A stretch of 60,468 nucleotides of DNA from CAZUQA01 sp964622375 (GCA_964622375.1 CAZUQA010000133.1:1-60468); one strand, 5' to 3'. Shown: positions 33,864-42,734, numbered from the stretch's first letter. Translations and numbers: made by a program. The notes: a model not told the origin generated them from the letters alone.

Positions 33864-33890
33864 TTAGCACTCACATACAACAAGTGCTAA
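33864..33890. promoter_or_regulatory. CIRCE operator (HrcA binding site) in front of htpG
   Basis: TTAGCACTC (33864-33872), a 9-bp spacer, and AAGTGCTAA (33882-33890). The CIRCE consensus is TTAGCACTC-N9-GAGTGCTAA, so only one base deviates. It sits between the promoter and the ribosome binding site GGAGG (33891-33895), the standard place for HrcA repression. Confidence 0.9.
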
Positions 33891-33900
33891 GGAGGATAAT

Positions 33901-35790
33901 ATGGCTATTAAACAATTTAAAACAGAATCTAAAAGATTATTGGATATCATGATCAACTCGATTTATACCCACAAAGAAATATTTCTTCGTGAGTTAATAT
34001 CCAATGCATCTGATGCCATAGATAAGCGTTATTACTTAGCTTTAACCAAGGAAGCTGACAGCGTTGACAAAAAAGACTTAAAAATATCCTTGGCTTTTGA
34101 TTCAGAACAACGGACCATCACTGTCAGTGATAACGGGGTTGGTCTAGATGATAAAGATATGGATGATAACTTAGGAATTATTGCCAGTAGCGGCTCGTTG
34201 GCTTTTAAAGAAGCCATGGAAAGCAGTAAAGCAATCGACATCATCGGCCAGTTTGGGGTTGGTTTTTACTCGGCCTTTATGGTAGCTAAGAAAATATCGG
34301 TTTTGTCAAAACGCTATGATAGTCAACAGGCCTATCTCTGGGAGTCAGAAGGTGAAGAAGGCTATACCATTAAAAAGGCCGAAAAGTCGGAAGTCGGAAC
34401 GACGATTACTCTAGTTTTGAAAGATGACAGTAAAGAAGAGAAATATAGTGAGTTTTTAGATAGCTATAAATTAAAGAATTTGATAAAGAAGTATTCTGAT
34501 TATGTACGTTATCCCATTGAGATGCTAATGGAAAAGAGTGTCAAAAAACCAGATAGCGAGGAATATGAAACCAAACAAGAGTTGGAAGTTCTCAATAGTA
34601 TGATTCCTTTGTGGAAACGTAATAAGAAAAACATCAAAGAAGATGAATATAACAGTTTCTATAAGAATGATTTCTATGACTATCAACCCCCGCAACGCAC
34701 TATTCACTTTTCCGTAGAAGGCAATGTTGCTTTTGATGCTTTGTTGTTTATTCCGAAACATGCCAGTTACGATTTCTACGACAGTAAGTTTGAAAGAGGC
34801 TTAAAGCTCTACAGTCGCAATGTCTTCATTATGGAGAAATGCAGTGATTTAATTCCTGAGTATTTTCAGTTTGTTCGTGGCTTGGTTGATTCCCAAGATC
34901 TATCTTTAAATATTTCCCGGGAATTACTCCAACACAATCGTCAATTAAAGGTGATGGCCGGTAAAATTGAGAAGAAGATCAAAACCGAATTAGAAAACAT
35001 GTTGAATAATGAAAGAGAAGAATATCTCAATTTCTATAAAACGTTTGGCTACCAATTGAAGTACAGCTTGTATAAAGATCAAGGTTTCTCCAATGATATT
35101 TTAAAAGATTTATTATTATTCCATTCCAGTAAGAGAAAGCAGTTGATTACTTTTAAAGAATATCTTGAAGGAATGAAAGAAGGTCAAGATAACATTTACT
35201 ATGCTTGTGGTGAAAGTTTAGAAAAAATCGACATGTTACCGCAACTGGAAACCCTGAAAGAACAGGATTATGAAGTGTTGTATTTACCGGAACCGGTTGA
35301 TGAGTTTGTGTTTATGGTGCTCAACAACTATGATGGAAAAACTTTCAAATCGGCAAACCAGGGTGATCTTGATATTGAAGATGAAAAGACGAAAAAGAAA
35401 TTGGAAAAACTAACAGCGGAGAATCAAGATTTACTAAATGCAATTAAAGAAGCTTTAGGCGAACAAGTAGTTGCCGTTAAGTTGTCCAGCCGTCTAAAAA
35501 CCGCACCGGTTTGTTTAAGCGCCGAAGGTGGGGTTTCCTTAGAAATGGAAAAAGTCATCAACCTGATGCCAAACACGGAAAAAATCAAGTCGGAGAAAGT
35601 CCTAGAGATCAACAGTAAACATAAGCTATTTAAAGCTTTAGTCAAGATCTATGACCAAGACAAAAACTTAATTAAAGACTATGCTTCACTGCTCTACAAT
35701 CAAGCCCGCTTAATTGAAGGCTTTACGGTGGAAAATCCAACCGAGTTCTCTAACAAAATGATTGAATTGATGATTAAAGCCAGTGAGTAA
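33901..35790 (+). CDS. htpG: Chaperone HtpG (Hsp90 family)
   Basis: 629-aa Hsp90. The GHKL ATPase domain shows FLRELISNASDAIDK, ITVSDNGVGLDDKDM and IGQFGVGFYSAFMVA. The middle domain has the catalytic-loop region LNISRELLQHNRQLK, and a C-terminal dimerisation domain follows. It is full length. It is directly controlled by a CIRCE site, which in Bacillus governs groESL and dnaK but not htpG, and is followed after 1 nt by an arsenite methyltransferase gene. The ATG has GGAGGATAAT upstream. Confidence 0.97.
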   Translation: MAIKQFKTESKRLLDIMINSIYTHKEIFLRELISNASDAIDKRYYLALTKEADSVDKKDLKISLAFDSEQRTITVSDNGVGLDDKDMDDNLGIIASSGSLAFKEAMESSKAIDIIGQFGVGFYSAFMVAKKISVLSKRYDSQQAYLWESEGEEGYTIKKAEKSEVGTTITLVLKDDSKEEKYSEFLDSYKLKNLIKKYSDYVRYPIEMLMEKSVKKPDSEEYETKQELEVLNSMIPLWKRNKKNIKEDEYNSFYKNDFYDYQPPQRTIHFSVEGNVAFDALLFIPKHASYDFYDSKFERGLKLYSRNVFIMEKCSDLIPEYFQFVRGLVDSQDLSLNISRELLQHNRQLKVMAGKIEKKIKTELENMLNNEREEYLNFYKTFGYQLKYSLYKDQGFSNDILKDLLLFHSSKRKQLITFKEYLEGMKEGQDNIYYACGESLEKIDMLPQLETLKEQDYEVLYLPEPVDEFVFMVLNNYDGKTFKSANQGDLDIEDEKTKKKLEKLTAENQDLLNAIKEALGEQVVAVKLSSRLKTAPVCLSAEGGVSLEMEKVINLMPNTEKIKSEKVLEINSKHKLFKALVKIYDQDKNLIKDYASLLYNQARLIEGFTVENPTEFSNKMIELMIKASE

Positions 35791-35791
35791 C

Positions 35792-36577
35792 ATGAGCGAG
35801 AAAGAGAATAAAGACAAGATATACCGACAAGTACAGAGTGACTATGCTGCTGTGGCTTGTGGTTGTAGTAGTGGGGCTTCTTCTTGTTGTAGCGGAAGCA
35901 GTATTAATCTGAATAGCTTAGGACAACAGCTGGGTTATTCATCAAGCGATTTGGAAAACGCACCGGAAGGAGCCAATTTAGGTCTGGGTTGCGGCAACCC
36001 ACAAACCATTGCCGGACTAGCGGAAGGCGAAGTGGTTTTGGATTTGGGAAGCGGGGGCGGCTTTGATTGTTTTTTGGCAGCTGATAAAGTCGGCAAAAAC
36101 GGCAGAGTAATCGGTGTCGATATGACGGCAGAAATGATTTTTAAGGCAAGAGAAAATGCTAAAAAGTATAATTATGAAAATGTTGAGTTTCGCTTAGGAG
36201 AAATTGAGAATTTGCCGGTGGCTGATAATAGCATTGATGTAATTATTTCCAATTGTGTTATCAATTTATCTCCGGATAAACAACAGGTATTCACTGAGGC
36301 ATATCGGGTTTTGAAAAATAAAGGGCGTCTAGCTATTTCCGATGTAGTGTTACTGCAGGAATTACCGGTAGCTATCAAGGAGGAGTTCAGTTATTACTCG
36401 ACTTGTGTAAGTGGCGCAAGTTACATCGATGATATAAAGAAGATGCTAAAGGCGGCAGACTTTAAGATGATAAAAATCACGGCTCATGAAGCATCAAAAG
36501 AATTTATTAAAAATTGGGCGCCACAATGGAATATTCAGGATTATATAGTATCTGCCAGTATTGAAGCTATAAAATAA
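35792..36577 (+). CDS. arsM: Arsenite S-adenosylmethionine methyltransferase
   Basis: 261 aa from ATG 35792; GTG 35783 is an alternative that would overlap htpG. The SAM site is VLDLGSGGGFDCFLAADKVG and GVDMTAEMI. Family arsenic-binding cysteines are present: the N-terminal CGCSSGASSCC cluster, the mid-domain ISNCVINLSPDK, and the C-terminal YSTCVSGAS. It methylates As(III) to volatile or less retained species. The gene starts 1 nt after the htpG stop, so it should be transcribed from the CIRCE-controlled promoter. A terminator follows. Confidence 0.9.
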   Translation: MSEKENKDKIYRQVQSDYAAVACGCSSGASSCCSGSSINLNSLGQQLGYSSSDLENAPEGANLGLGCGNPQTIAGLAEGEVVLDLGSGGGFDCFLAADKVGKNGRVIGVDMTAEMIFKARENAKKYNYENVEFRLGEIENLPVADNSIDVIISNCVINLSPDKQQVFTEAYRVLKNKGRLAISDVVLLQELPVAIKEEFSYYSTCVSGASYIDDIKKMLKAADFKMIKITAHEASKEFIKNWAPQWNIQDYIVSASIEAIK

Positions 36578-36578
36578 C

Positions 36579-36601
36579 AAGGGATTACGCTCCCTTTTTT
36601 T
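36579..36601 (+). terminator. Terminator after arsM
   Basis: AAGGGA (36579-36584) pairs with TCCCTT (36591-36596) around TTACGC, followed by a T-run. It isolates the htpG-arsM unit from the metal-efflux operon. Confidence 0.8.
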
Positions 36602-36618
36602 AACCCTTTTTTTAAAGC

Positions 36619-36672
36619 TTGACAAAATAAGCTAGGTAGCTTATCCTTTACTATATGAGTAATTGCTCAAAT
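36619..36672 (+). promoter_or_regulatory. Metal-responsive promoter with two ArsR-type operators
   Basis: TTGACA (36619-36624) and TATCCT (36642-36647) are 17 bp apart. Operator 1, ATAAGCTA-GG-TAGCTTAT (36627-36644), is a perfect dyad filling the spacer. Operator 2, ATATGAGTAATTGCTCAAAT (36653-36672), fits the ArsR/SmtB-family consensus (TGAG...CTCA) and lies just after the -10. Confidence 0.75.
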
Positions 36673-36688
36673 GGTAAAGGGCTTTAGA

Positions 36689-36994
36689 ATGAAAAAAGAA
36701 CTCAATTATGAAGAATTGGAAAGACTGACGGAAATCTATAAATTGTTTGGATCAATACCACGGATTAAAATTTTATTGCATTTAAATAACGGTGAATGCT
36801 CGGCTAGCGATTTGAGTCAAGCCTGTGGCTTAAGTCAATCGGCCACTAGTCATCAGTTGAAAGATTTAAAACAAGGAAGAATCATAAAGTCGCGCAAGGA
36901 AGGGATGAATGTTTTCTATAGCTTAGATGATAATCACATTGTGCAAATGTTAGAAAATGGTATCGAGCATATAACAGGTAGTCATCATGAGTGA
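36689..36994 (+). CDS. ArsR/SmtB family metal sensor repressor
   Basis: 101 aa from ATG 36689, which has AAAGGG at the right distance; ATG 36671 is possible but overlaps operator 2. The winged helix is CSASDLSQACGLSQSATSHQ with KSRKEGMNVFYSL as the wing. The C-terminal helix DDNHIVQMLENGIEHITGSH gives Asp-x-His and a second His eleven residues later, like the alpha-5 zinc site of CzrA/SmtB. The CadC ELCVCD motif is reduced to GECSAS, with one Cys. A Zn/Co/Cd sensor of alpha-5 type is the likely reading. It overlaps the ATPase gene it presumably controls by 8 nt. Confidence 0.88.
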   Translation: MKKELNYEELERLTEIYKLFGSIPRIKILLHLNNGECSASDLSQACGLSQSATSHQLKDLKQGRIIKSRKEGMNVFYSLDDNHIVQMLENGIEHITGSHHE

Positions 36995-38891
36995 TCAAGA
37001 TAGTTGTTCGCTAAAACAAGTCGGCTGTGGTTCTTGTGGTTGCCCGCAGGAGAAAGAAAAGAGCTTCGGGGTTTTTATCATTACAACAACAGTGGCTCTA
37101 CTACTTGTAGTTTTTCTTAATGTTACCGACATATTTAAGGATTACAGTTTACTAGGCTTTTTAGTGGCTTATATTTTGGTGGTTTATGAATTGTTCATTG
37201 CCGCTTTCAAAAATCTCAAATCCGGGGAGTTGTTTGATGAGAACTTCCTGATTGCTGTGGCTTCTTTGGGAGCGATGATTATTGGGGAATACAATGAAGC
37301 CGTTGCTGTTGTTGTTTTTTACAATGTCGGAGAACTATTACAGGAATTGGCAGTAAAACGCTCGCGTAAAAGAATCGCGGACTTAATGGATATCAAACTG
37401 GAAGTAGCTAACTTAAGAAGGGGGAAAGAAGTAGTTAAGGTTGATCCCCTGGAAGTAAAAATTTCTGAGATTATTGTAGTAAAGCCGGGGGAGAAGATTC
37501 CTTTAGATGGGATTGTAATTAAGGGTAGCGCAGCGCTTGATACCAAAGCATTAACCGGTGAATCATTATGGCGCAATGTTACTAGTAATGATGAAGTAAT
37601 ATCGGGCATGATCAATGTTGATGGTTTACTGGAAATCCGAGTTACGAAAGACTATGAGAATTCTACGGTAGCCAAGATTTTGGATTTGGTTGAAAACTCG
37701 GCGAATAAGAAAGCCAACAGTGAACGCTTTATCCGCAAGTTTGCGAGAATCTATACCCCGGTTGTAGTTTTAATCGCCTTTTTAGTTAGCTTTATACCGC
37801 CGCTATTGCAGTTAGGTAGTATGGTGGATTGGGTTTACCGTGGCTTGAGTTTCTTGATAATATCCTGCCCTTGTGCCTTGGTGATTTCCATTCCTCTCAG
37901 TTTTTTTGGAGGTATCGGCGGCGCTGCTCATCAGGGAATATTGATAAAAGGCAGTAATTATTTGGAGCTGTTAAAGGATGTTAAGACGGTGGTTTTCGAT
38001 AAGACCGGGACCTTGACTACCGGGAGATTTCAAGTAGTTGAGGTTTTACCAGCTGCTTCGATCAAAGAAACTGAGCTGTTGTATTATGCGGCTTTGGCAG
38101 AAACCAATTCTAATCACCCGGTAGCGGAAGCTATCCGAGCAGCCTATAACAAAAAAATCACTGAGGATGTCACAATCAAAGAAGAAGCCGGCATGGGGCT
38201 GATTGCCAAAACGGCAGATAACAGAACAGTATATGTCGGTAATCAAGCGCTGATGAAGAAGGCAGGGATTACCGCTATTAGGGAAGAAACAACAACAGCG
38301 ATTCATGTAGCCGTTGGTAAGCTTTATTATGGTTGTTTGTTGTTAGCTGATATATCGCGAGCCGGTATCCAACAAGCTTTAATGGCGATTAAAGCTCAAG
38401 GAGTAGAGCGTCTTTTGTTGCTGAGCGGCGACAAACAAGCTAGCGTTGCCGAGCTAGCTAAAGAGTTAGAAATATCAGAGTATTACAGTGAACTATTACC
38501 AGCGGATAAAGTTGAAATACTAGAGAACTTGCTGGAAGAAGGCGGAGTCACGGCTTTTGTCGGTGATGGAATTAACGATGCTCCGGTTCTACGGCGCGCG
38601 GACATTGGGATTGCTTTAGGGGGTATCGGCTCTGATGCTGCTATTGCGGCTGCTGATGTCGTCATTATGAATGATGATATAGGAAAAATCGCCAAAGCCA
38701 TCACTATAGCCAAGAAGACTAATCGCTTAGTATGGCAAAATATCGTCTTTGCCTTAAGCAGTAAAACCTTGATCATGCTACTGGCTTTTTTCGGTTTAAG
38801 CCACATCTGGCTGGCGTTATTCGCTGATGTTGGGGTAGCATTACTGGCTTTGTTGAACGCTCTGAGAATAGTCTATGGAAAATTGCGATAA
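36987..38891 (+). CDS. cadA: Heavy-metal P1B-type ATPase (Zn/Cd/Pb efflux, CadA/ZntA-like)
   Basis: 634 aa. It has the membrane metal-binding CPC at Cys294-Pro-Cys296 (IISCPCALVIS), phosphorylation Asp338 in DKTGTLT, TGES actuator motif, NHPVAEA histidine-proline motif, and GDGINDAPVLRRAD hinge. The last helix carries FADVGVALLALLNALR, the conserved Asp typical of the Zn/Cd/Pb subgroup. There is no HMA domain at the N terminus; instead a short Cys-rich peptide (SCSLKQVGCGSCGCPQ) may bind metal. It is cotranscribed with the ArsR sensor and expels metal from the cytoplasm. Confidence 0.94.
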   Translation: MSDQDSCSLKQVGCGSCGCPQEKEKSFGVFIITTTVALLLVVFLNVTDIFKDYSLLGFLVAYILVVYELFIAAFKNLKSGELFDENFLIAVASLGAMIIGEYNEAVAVVVFYNVGELLQELAVKRSRKRIADLMDIKLEVANLRRGKEVVKVDPLEVKISEIIVVKPGEKIPLDGIVIKGSAALDTKALTGESLWRNVTSNDEVISGMINVDGLLEIRVTKDYENSTVAKILDLVENSANKKANSERFIRKFARIYTPVVVLIAFLVSFIPPLLQLGSMVDWVYRGLSFLIISCPCALVISIPLSFFGGIGGAAHQGILIKGSNYLELLKDVKTVVFDKTGTLTTGRFQVVEVLPAASIKETELLYYAALAETNSNHPVAEAIRAAYNKKITEDVTIKEEAGMGLIAKTADNRTVYVGNQALMKKAGITAIREETTTAIHVAVGKLYYGCLLLADISRAGIQQALMAIKAQGVERLLLLSGDKQASVAELAKELEISEYYSELLPADKVEILENLLEEGGVTAFVGDGINDAPVLRRADIGIALGGIGSDAAIAAADVVIMNDDIGKIAKAITIAKKTNRLVWQNIVFALSSKTLIMLLAFFGLSHIWLALFADVGVALLALLNALRIVYGKLR

Positions 38892-38997
38892 GGCAGAAAC
38901 AAAAGAAGCGGTCTCTATTTCGTAAAAGGATAGTATGTTATTATTTAGTCACAAGAAAATGAAATGTACCACAGTTGATATTAAAAGGAAGAAAAAA

Positions 38998-39699
38998 ATG
39001 AAAAGAAAGCTAGTTTTCATCATCCTGGCTACACTGCTGCTGCTAGTGTCAGCCTGTAAAAAAGAGAAGATAGAAACCCACGCCCATCATTGGCAGCCGG
39101 CTACTTATGAAGAACCGGAAAAATGTGACTGTGGGAAAACCCGAGGTGAACCTCTGACGCCCTTTGCGATTGAAAAGGGGATAATACCTGACATGGAAAT
39201 AGGCGTGAAATATCCATTTTATGCCAAGACCATGGATAAACCGGAGCTGGAAACTAAAGGTAGTGTAAAAATTACCAGATTTAGGATTATTGACAATGAA
39301 GGGGAAGAATTTATGGCGCGGGCTGGCTACAAGTGGTATATCACGGAATTTGAACTGGTTTTTGCCGGTATCGAAGCCTATCGTTTCGGTGTCAGTTATG
39401 ATTTTTTGGCTTTAGACTATTATCAAGAGTTGGGATATACTAGGGTTTTCTATATTGATTGGCAGGGGAAAAACTACATTTGTGATGAAAAATACTTTAA
39501 TAATTCTACCTGGAAGAAAAACACATTGATTGCCAAATGGACTTATGGAATTCGCGTGCCTGAAGGTTATGACGGAGGGCTGTTATTGTTTTGTAGTAAA
39601 GACTATATGCTTTCAATAATTGAGGAAGACCAAGACGGCAAGTTTTCGGACTTAGCCAAAGACAGAGCTCATTGTTTTAGGATGATGGAAAAAGAGTGA
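38998..39699 (+). CDS. Lipoprotein of unknown function
   Basis: 233 aa from ATG 38998 (AAGGAAGAAAAAA upstream); the frame to 38935 precedes the signal peptide. Lipobox VSAC with the lipidated Cys at residue 20. A HHWQPATYEEPEKCDCGKTR segment follows, a small Cys/His motif seen at the front of many Bacillota lipoproteins. The rest is a ~180-residue beta-rich domain (VKITRFRIID, EEFMARAGYKWYITEFELVF) similar in feel to DUF4352-like Ig domains. No function assigned. Confidence 0.75.
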   Translation: MKRKLVFIILATLLLLVSACKKEKIETHAHHWQPATYEEPEKCDCGKTRGEPLTPFAIEKGIIPDMEIGVKYPFYAKTMDKPELETKGSVKITRFRIIDNEGEEFMARAGYKWYITEFELVFAGIEAYRFGVSYDFLALDYYQELGYTRVFYIDWQGKNYICDEKYFNNSTWKKNTLIAKWTYGIRVPEGYDGGLLLFCSKDYMLSIIEEDQDGKFSDLAKDRAHCFRMMEKE

Positions 39700-39726
39700 C
39701 ATTACTCATATTTTAAAGAGAAGAAA

Positions 39727-40299
39727 ATGAAAGACAATTTAATTAGAAAACCCCAGGCGATACAAGCTTTCGACAATCATTTCCATTTAGCAGGAAAGAA
39801 TATTCACTGGAGTGCGAAGAAGTTTAGCGATTTGAAAGAACTTTACCAAAATAAGGAAGTGGCAGCGACTAAAGATGATATTGCTTATCGGGTAGCTGAT
39901 AACATCTGTATGGAATTACGCGATAAAGGAATCTACTGGGGCTACACCTACTTAGAGGCTGGTGATGTAGACGGTGAGTGCAATATGACACGTGGCTATT
40001 TCTATCAGGATGAATGCAATGAATTCTATATGGGATTTGAAGGTGAAGGCTATTTGATTTTTTGGGATGGTGAAGAAGATTATTTTATCGAAGAGATATT
40101 TCAGGGCTCGATTCACTGGGTACCGAGTAAGTATGCCAGACGCCTGGTAAATACCGGAGATACTACTTTAGCGGTTGCAATGTGTTGGGGTTACTATGAA
40201 AAAATCGATTACAGCCGCATCGAAAGAGAAGGTTTTCCTTTGCGGATTTTTAAACGCGATGGAAGAATTGAAATTATTGAGAAAAAAGGAGATAGTTGA
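39727..40299 (+). CDS. Cupin-type glucose-6-phosphate isomerase homologue with altered metal site
   Basis: 190 aa. It matches the cupin phosphoglucose isomerase family (archaeal type): GECNMTRGYFY, NEFYMGFEGEGYLIFWDG, IHWVPSKYARRLVNTGDTT and DYSRIEREGFPLRI. In active enzymes the first and third segments carry the metal ligands HxH and His; here they are Tyr91, Tyr93 and Arg138, while a Glu (E99) remains. The protein may thus be inactive, metal-free or act on another sugar phosphate. Its stop overlaps the HAD phosphatase start by one base, so the two are likely to act on a common substrate. Family assignment is by motif reading. Confidence 0.7.
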   Translation: MKDNLIRKPQAIQAFDNHFHLAGKNIHWSAKKFSDLKELYQNKEVAATKDDIAYRVADNICMELRDKGIYWGYTYLEAGDVDGECNMTRGYFYQDECNEFYMGFEGEGYLIFWDGEEDYFIEEIFQGSIHWVPSKYARRLVNTGDTTLAVAMCWGYYEKIDYSRIEREGFPLRIFKRDGRIEIIEKKGDS

Positions 40300-41096
40300 T
40301 GAAGCTATTGGTTGTTGATTATGATGGAACACTTTACCCCAAAGAACATGGCGATTGTGACAGACTTTATAAAGAAAACATTGAAGCGGTAAAAAAATGG
40401 TTAGCTGCCGGTAATAAGTTTGTGGTGGCTACCGGGAGATCCGGACATACCAAAGAAGAGCTGGAAGCGGAAATTGGCCAGCCTTTTGATTACATCGGCG
40501 TCAATGGCGGGCATGTAATCTTAGCTGATGGGTCAATGAAAATCAAGGATATGCCGCTTTCCGTATATATTGACTTATGTGAGTTTGTCAAGGAGAAAAA
40601 AGCGGATGCTAGTTTATTTACTCATGATGAAGAAAACTGGATCTGGTCAGGGAAAGAGAACTACCCTTGGCAGGAAGCGTGGTTTTTATCAAGTACGCAT
40701 GTTCAGTATGTTACGGTTTTCCCTTTAGATAAATTGAATCCGGCGACGCGAATAAAATCGGTGGATATCTTGGTGGCTAAGGAAAACCGCGATAAACTTA
40801 TGGCAGCAATCTTAAAGCGCTTTCCGAAAATCAACATCATAGCTATCGATGTCAACCAACTAAAAGTAAGTCCGGATAATATTGGAAAAGGCTTGGCCCT
40901 GATTGAGCTGTGTCAAAACTACAATATCGATTTTTCCGATGTTATTGTGGTGGGAGACTCCCATAATGATATACCGATGTTCGCTTTAGTAGAAAAGAGT
41001 TATTGTATGTACCATGGGGAAGAGGCAGTAAAAGCCCAAGCCGCCAAAATAGCCAATACGGTAAAAGAAGTAATCGATCAAGAGTTAAGTTATTAG
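40299..41096 (+). CDS. HAD superfamily phosphatase, Cof type
   Basis: 265 aa from ATG 40299, with GGAGATAGTTG upstream; the TTG at 40296 is an alternative. HAD motif I is VVDYDGTLYP, motif II VVATGRSG, and motif IV VVGDSHNDIPMF. A large C2-type cap lies in the middle, as in Cof/YidA sugar-phosphate phosphatases. It is translationally coupled to the isomerase-like cupin gene. Substrate unknown, probably a hexose phosphate or flavin/PLP-type phosphate. Confidence 0.9.
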   Translation: MKLLVVDYDGTLYPKEHGDCDRLYKENIEAVKKWLAAGNKFVVATGRSGHTKEELEAEIGQPFDYIGVNGGHVILADGSMKIKDMPLSVYIDLCEFVKEKKADASLFTHDEENWIWSGKENYPWQEAWFLSSTHVQYVTVFPLDKLNPATRIKSVDILVAKENRDKLMAAILKRFPKINIIAIDVNQLKVSPDNIGKGLALIELCQNYNIDFSDVIVVGDSHNDIPMFALVEKSYCMYHGEEAVKAQAAKIANTVKEVIDQELSY

Positions 41097-41141
41097 TTAT
41101 ATTAAGTAGATTATGGTCTTTAATGAAATAATTGTAAGGCG

Positions 41142-41414
41142 CTATTTTTTCTCCATGAACCAACGTAGGACATTCTTATCTTCTTCCAGCCAAATATGAG
41201 TTTGGGTATTGCCTACTTTTATGGTGTAACGCATTCCCGTACCTCCGGCTTTTAAGCTGGCTGCAATACGTTTATCGATGATTTTATCTATTTTATAGCG
41301 GGAGCCATCTTCCCAAGTAAAAGCTAAGGGTATTATTCTACCATCGGAATAATGTTCGACATTGACATCGACATAGACTTTGTTTTCGTTTTCTAAAAGG
41401 GCAGCCAGTTCCAC
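41142..41414 (-). CDS. Small conserved protein linked to Y-family DNA polymerase
   Basis: 90 aa: VYVDVNVEHYSDGRIIPLAF, WEDGSRYKIDKIIDKR, GGTGMRYTIKV and RWFMEKK. I recognise this as the type of small protein often encoded just after UmuC/DinB-like polymerases in Clostridia and relatives. The predicted fold is a small beta-barrel. It begins 12 nt after the polymerase stop, so both are cotranscribed. The role is unknown; a polymerase accessory is inferred from linkage. Confidence 0.75.
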   Translation of the reverse strand: MELAALLENENKVYVDVNVEHYSDGRIIPLAFTWEDGSRYKIDKIIDKRIAASLKAGGTGMRYTIKVGNTQTHIWLEEDKNVLRWFMEKK

Positions 41415-41426
41415 AATTTAACCTCT

Positions 41427-42674
41427 TTATAAATAGCCGACGGGATGCAAAACATGATCAGCTTTAGCGTTCAATTTACCCAGTTTTTCATCAACCGCCA
41501 ATAAAGCTTTGCCGACGGCATGGTAGCCGTAGCGTCGGCGAATGTCATCGATGGTATATTCTAGACGTTCTAATTGTTGGCGCTCTTCTTCATTTTCCAG
41601 TAAAGATAGTTGGCGGACAGAATTGATTGGCGTCAATTGCGTGCCGCGAATACCGATGCTTCGCAAAGGTTTTTCCCAAGTATAATTTTCTTTAAGTAGC
41701 AGCATGGCAGTTTCTGCCAGTTCTGCCGCTATCATGGTGGCTTGGGGCAAAGCCATTTGCCGCTCACACCACTGCAGGTCATTGGTGCGTAAACTGATCT
41801 GAACAGTCTTGGCCATTAAGCCTAATTCTCTCATTCTTTCACTGACACTGTCGGCTAAGTTATGAAAGACAATTCTGGCATCATCTTCATTCTCTAAGTC
41901 GCGAGGACAGGTCGTGGAGTTACCGACCGATTTTACGGCAGCTTCAAAGCCGACTTTTTTTACCGGGGAACTGTCTAAGCCGTTGGCATAAACATAGAGA
42001 TATTCGCCCCACTTACCAAACAGCGATTTTAAAGTGTCAATGCCGCTGTTGGCGATATCGCCGATGGTTTTGATACCATAATGATGAAACTTGCCAATGG
42101 TGGCTCGGCCGACTCCCAATAAATCTTCAGCCGGTAAAGGCCAAACCAAATCACGAAAGTTAGTCTTGCTGATGAGAGTAACGGCGTCCGGTTTTTTGAT
42201 ATCAGAGCCCAGCTTAGCAAAAATCTTATTGTAGCTGACACCAATAGAGACGGTTACTCCTAATTCACTTTTAACTCTTTCCCGAATTTCCTGGGCAATG
42301 GCTTCGCCGGAACCGTAAAGTTTCAGACAACGGGAAACATCACACCAACATTCATCTAAACCAAAAGACTCTACCAAATCGGTGTAATCCGCAAGAATAT
42401 TACGAAATAAACGGCCGTACTTGAGATACTTATCGTACTCCGGTGGGATTATAATCAGATTAGGACATTTTTGTCGGGCTTGCCAAAGAGCTAAACCGAC
42501 ATGGATACCGTAGGGTTTAGCTTCGTAGTTACGAGCTAAAATGATACCGTGGCGACTTTCGACACTGCCACCGACAGCCACGGGATGCCCTTTTAACTTT
42601 GGATGATGTAAGATGGAAATACTGGCATAACAATTGTTGATATCGATATGTAAAATTGGGCAATTATCCATCAT
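41427..42674 (-). CDS. Y-family DNA polymerase (DinB/UmuC-like)
   Basis: 415-aa translesion polymerase. Catalytic acidic residues are in ILHIDINNCYASI and SFGLDECWCDVS. VSIGVSYNKIFAKLGSDIKKPD and the helix-hairpin-helix LLGVGRATIGKFHHYGIKTIGD also match. A C-terminal little-finger domain follows. The LDECW variant and the adjacent 90-aa gene fit the UmuC/DinB group of Bacillota. No beta-clamp motif was located with certainty. The start is ATG 42674 (or 42671), after AAGGATGATTT. Its promoter spacer is filled by a 16-bp operator repeat shared with the divergent S24 repressor, implying damage-inducible control. Confidence 0.92.
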   Translation of the reverse strand: MMDNCPILHIDINNCYASISILHHPKLKGHPVAVGGSVESRHGIILARNYEAKPYGIHVGLALWQARQKCPNLIIIPPEYDKYLKYGRLFRNILADYTDLVESFGLDECWCDVSRCLKLYGSGEAIAQEIRERVKSELGVTVSIGVSYNKIFAKLGSDIKKPDAVTLISKTNFRDLVWPLPAEDLLGVGRATIGKFHHYGIKTIGDIANSGIDTLKSLFGKWGEYLYVYANGLDSSPVKKVGFEAAVKSVGNSTTCPRDLENEDDARIVFHNLADSVSERMRELGLMAKTVQISLRTNDLQWCERQMALPQATMIAAELAETAMLLLKENYTWEKPLRSIGIRGTQLTPINSVRQLSLLENEEERQQLERLEYTIDDIRRRYGYHAVGKALLAVDEKLGKLNAKADHVLHPVGYL

Positions 42675-42705
42675 AAATCATCCTTCCTGCTTCAACTGTG
42701 TAATT

Positions 42706-42734
42706 ATTATAAATCTCATATAATTAGAAGTCAA
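42706..42734 (-). promoter_or_regulatory. Promoter of the Y-family polymerase operon
   Basis: Reading the minus strand: TTGACT (42734-42729), 17-bp spacer, TATAAT (42711-42706). The spacer is almost exactly operator copy 1 (42713-42728). Confidence 0.75.
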
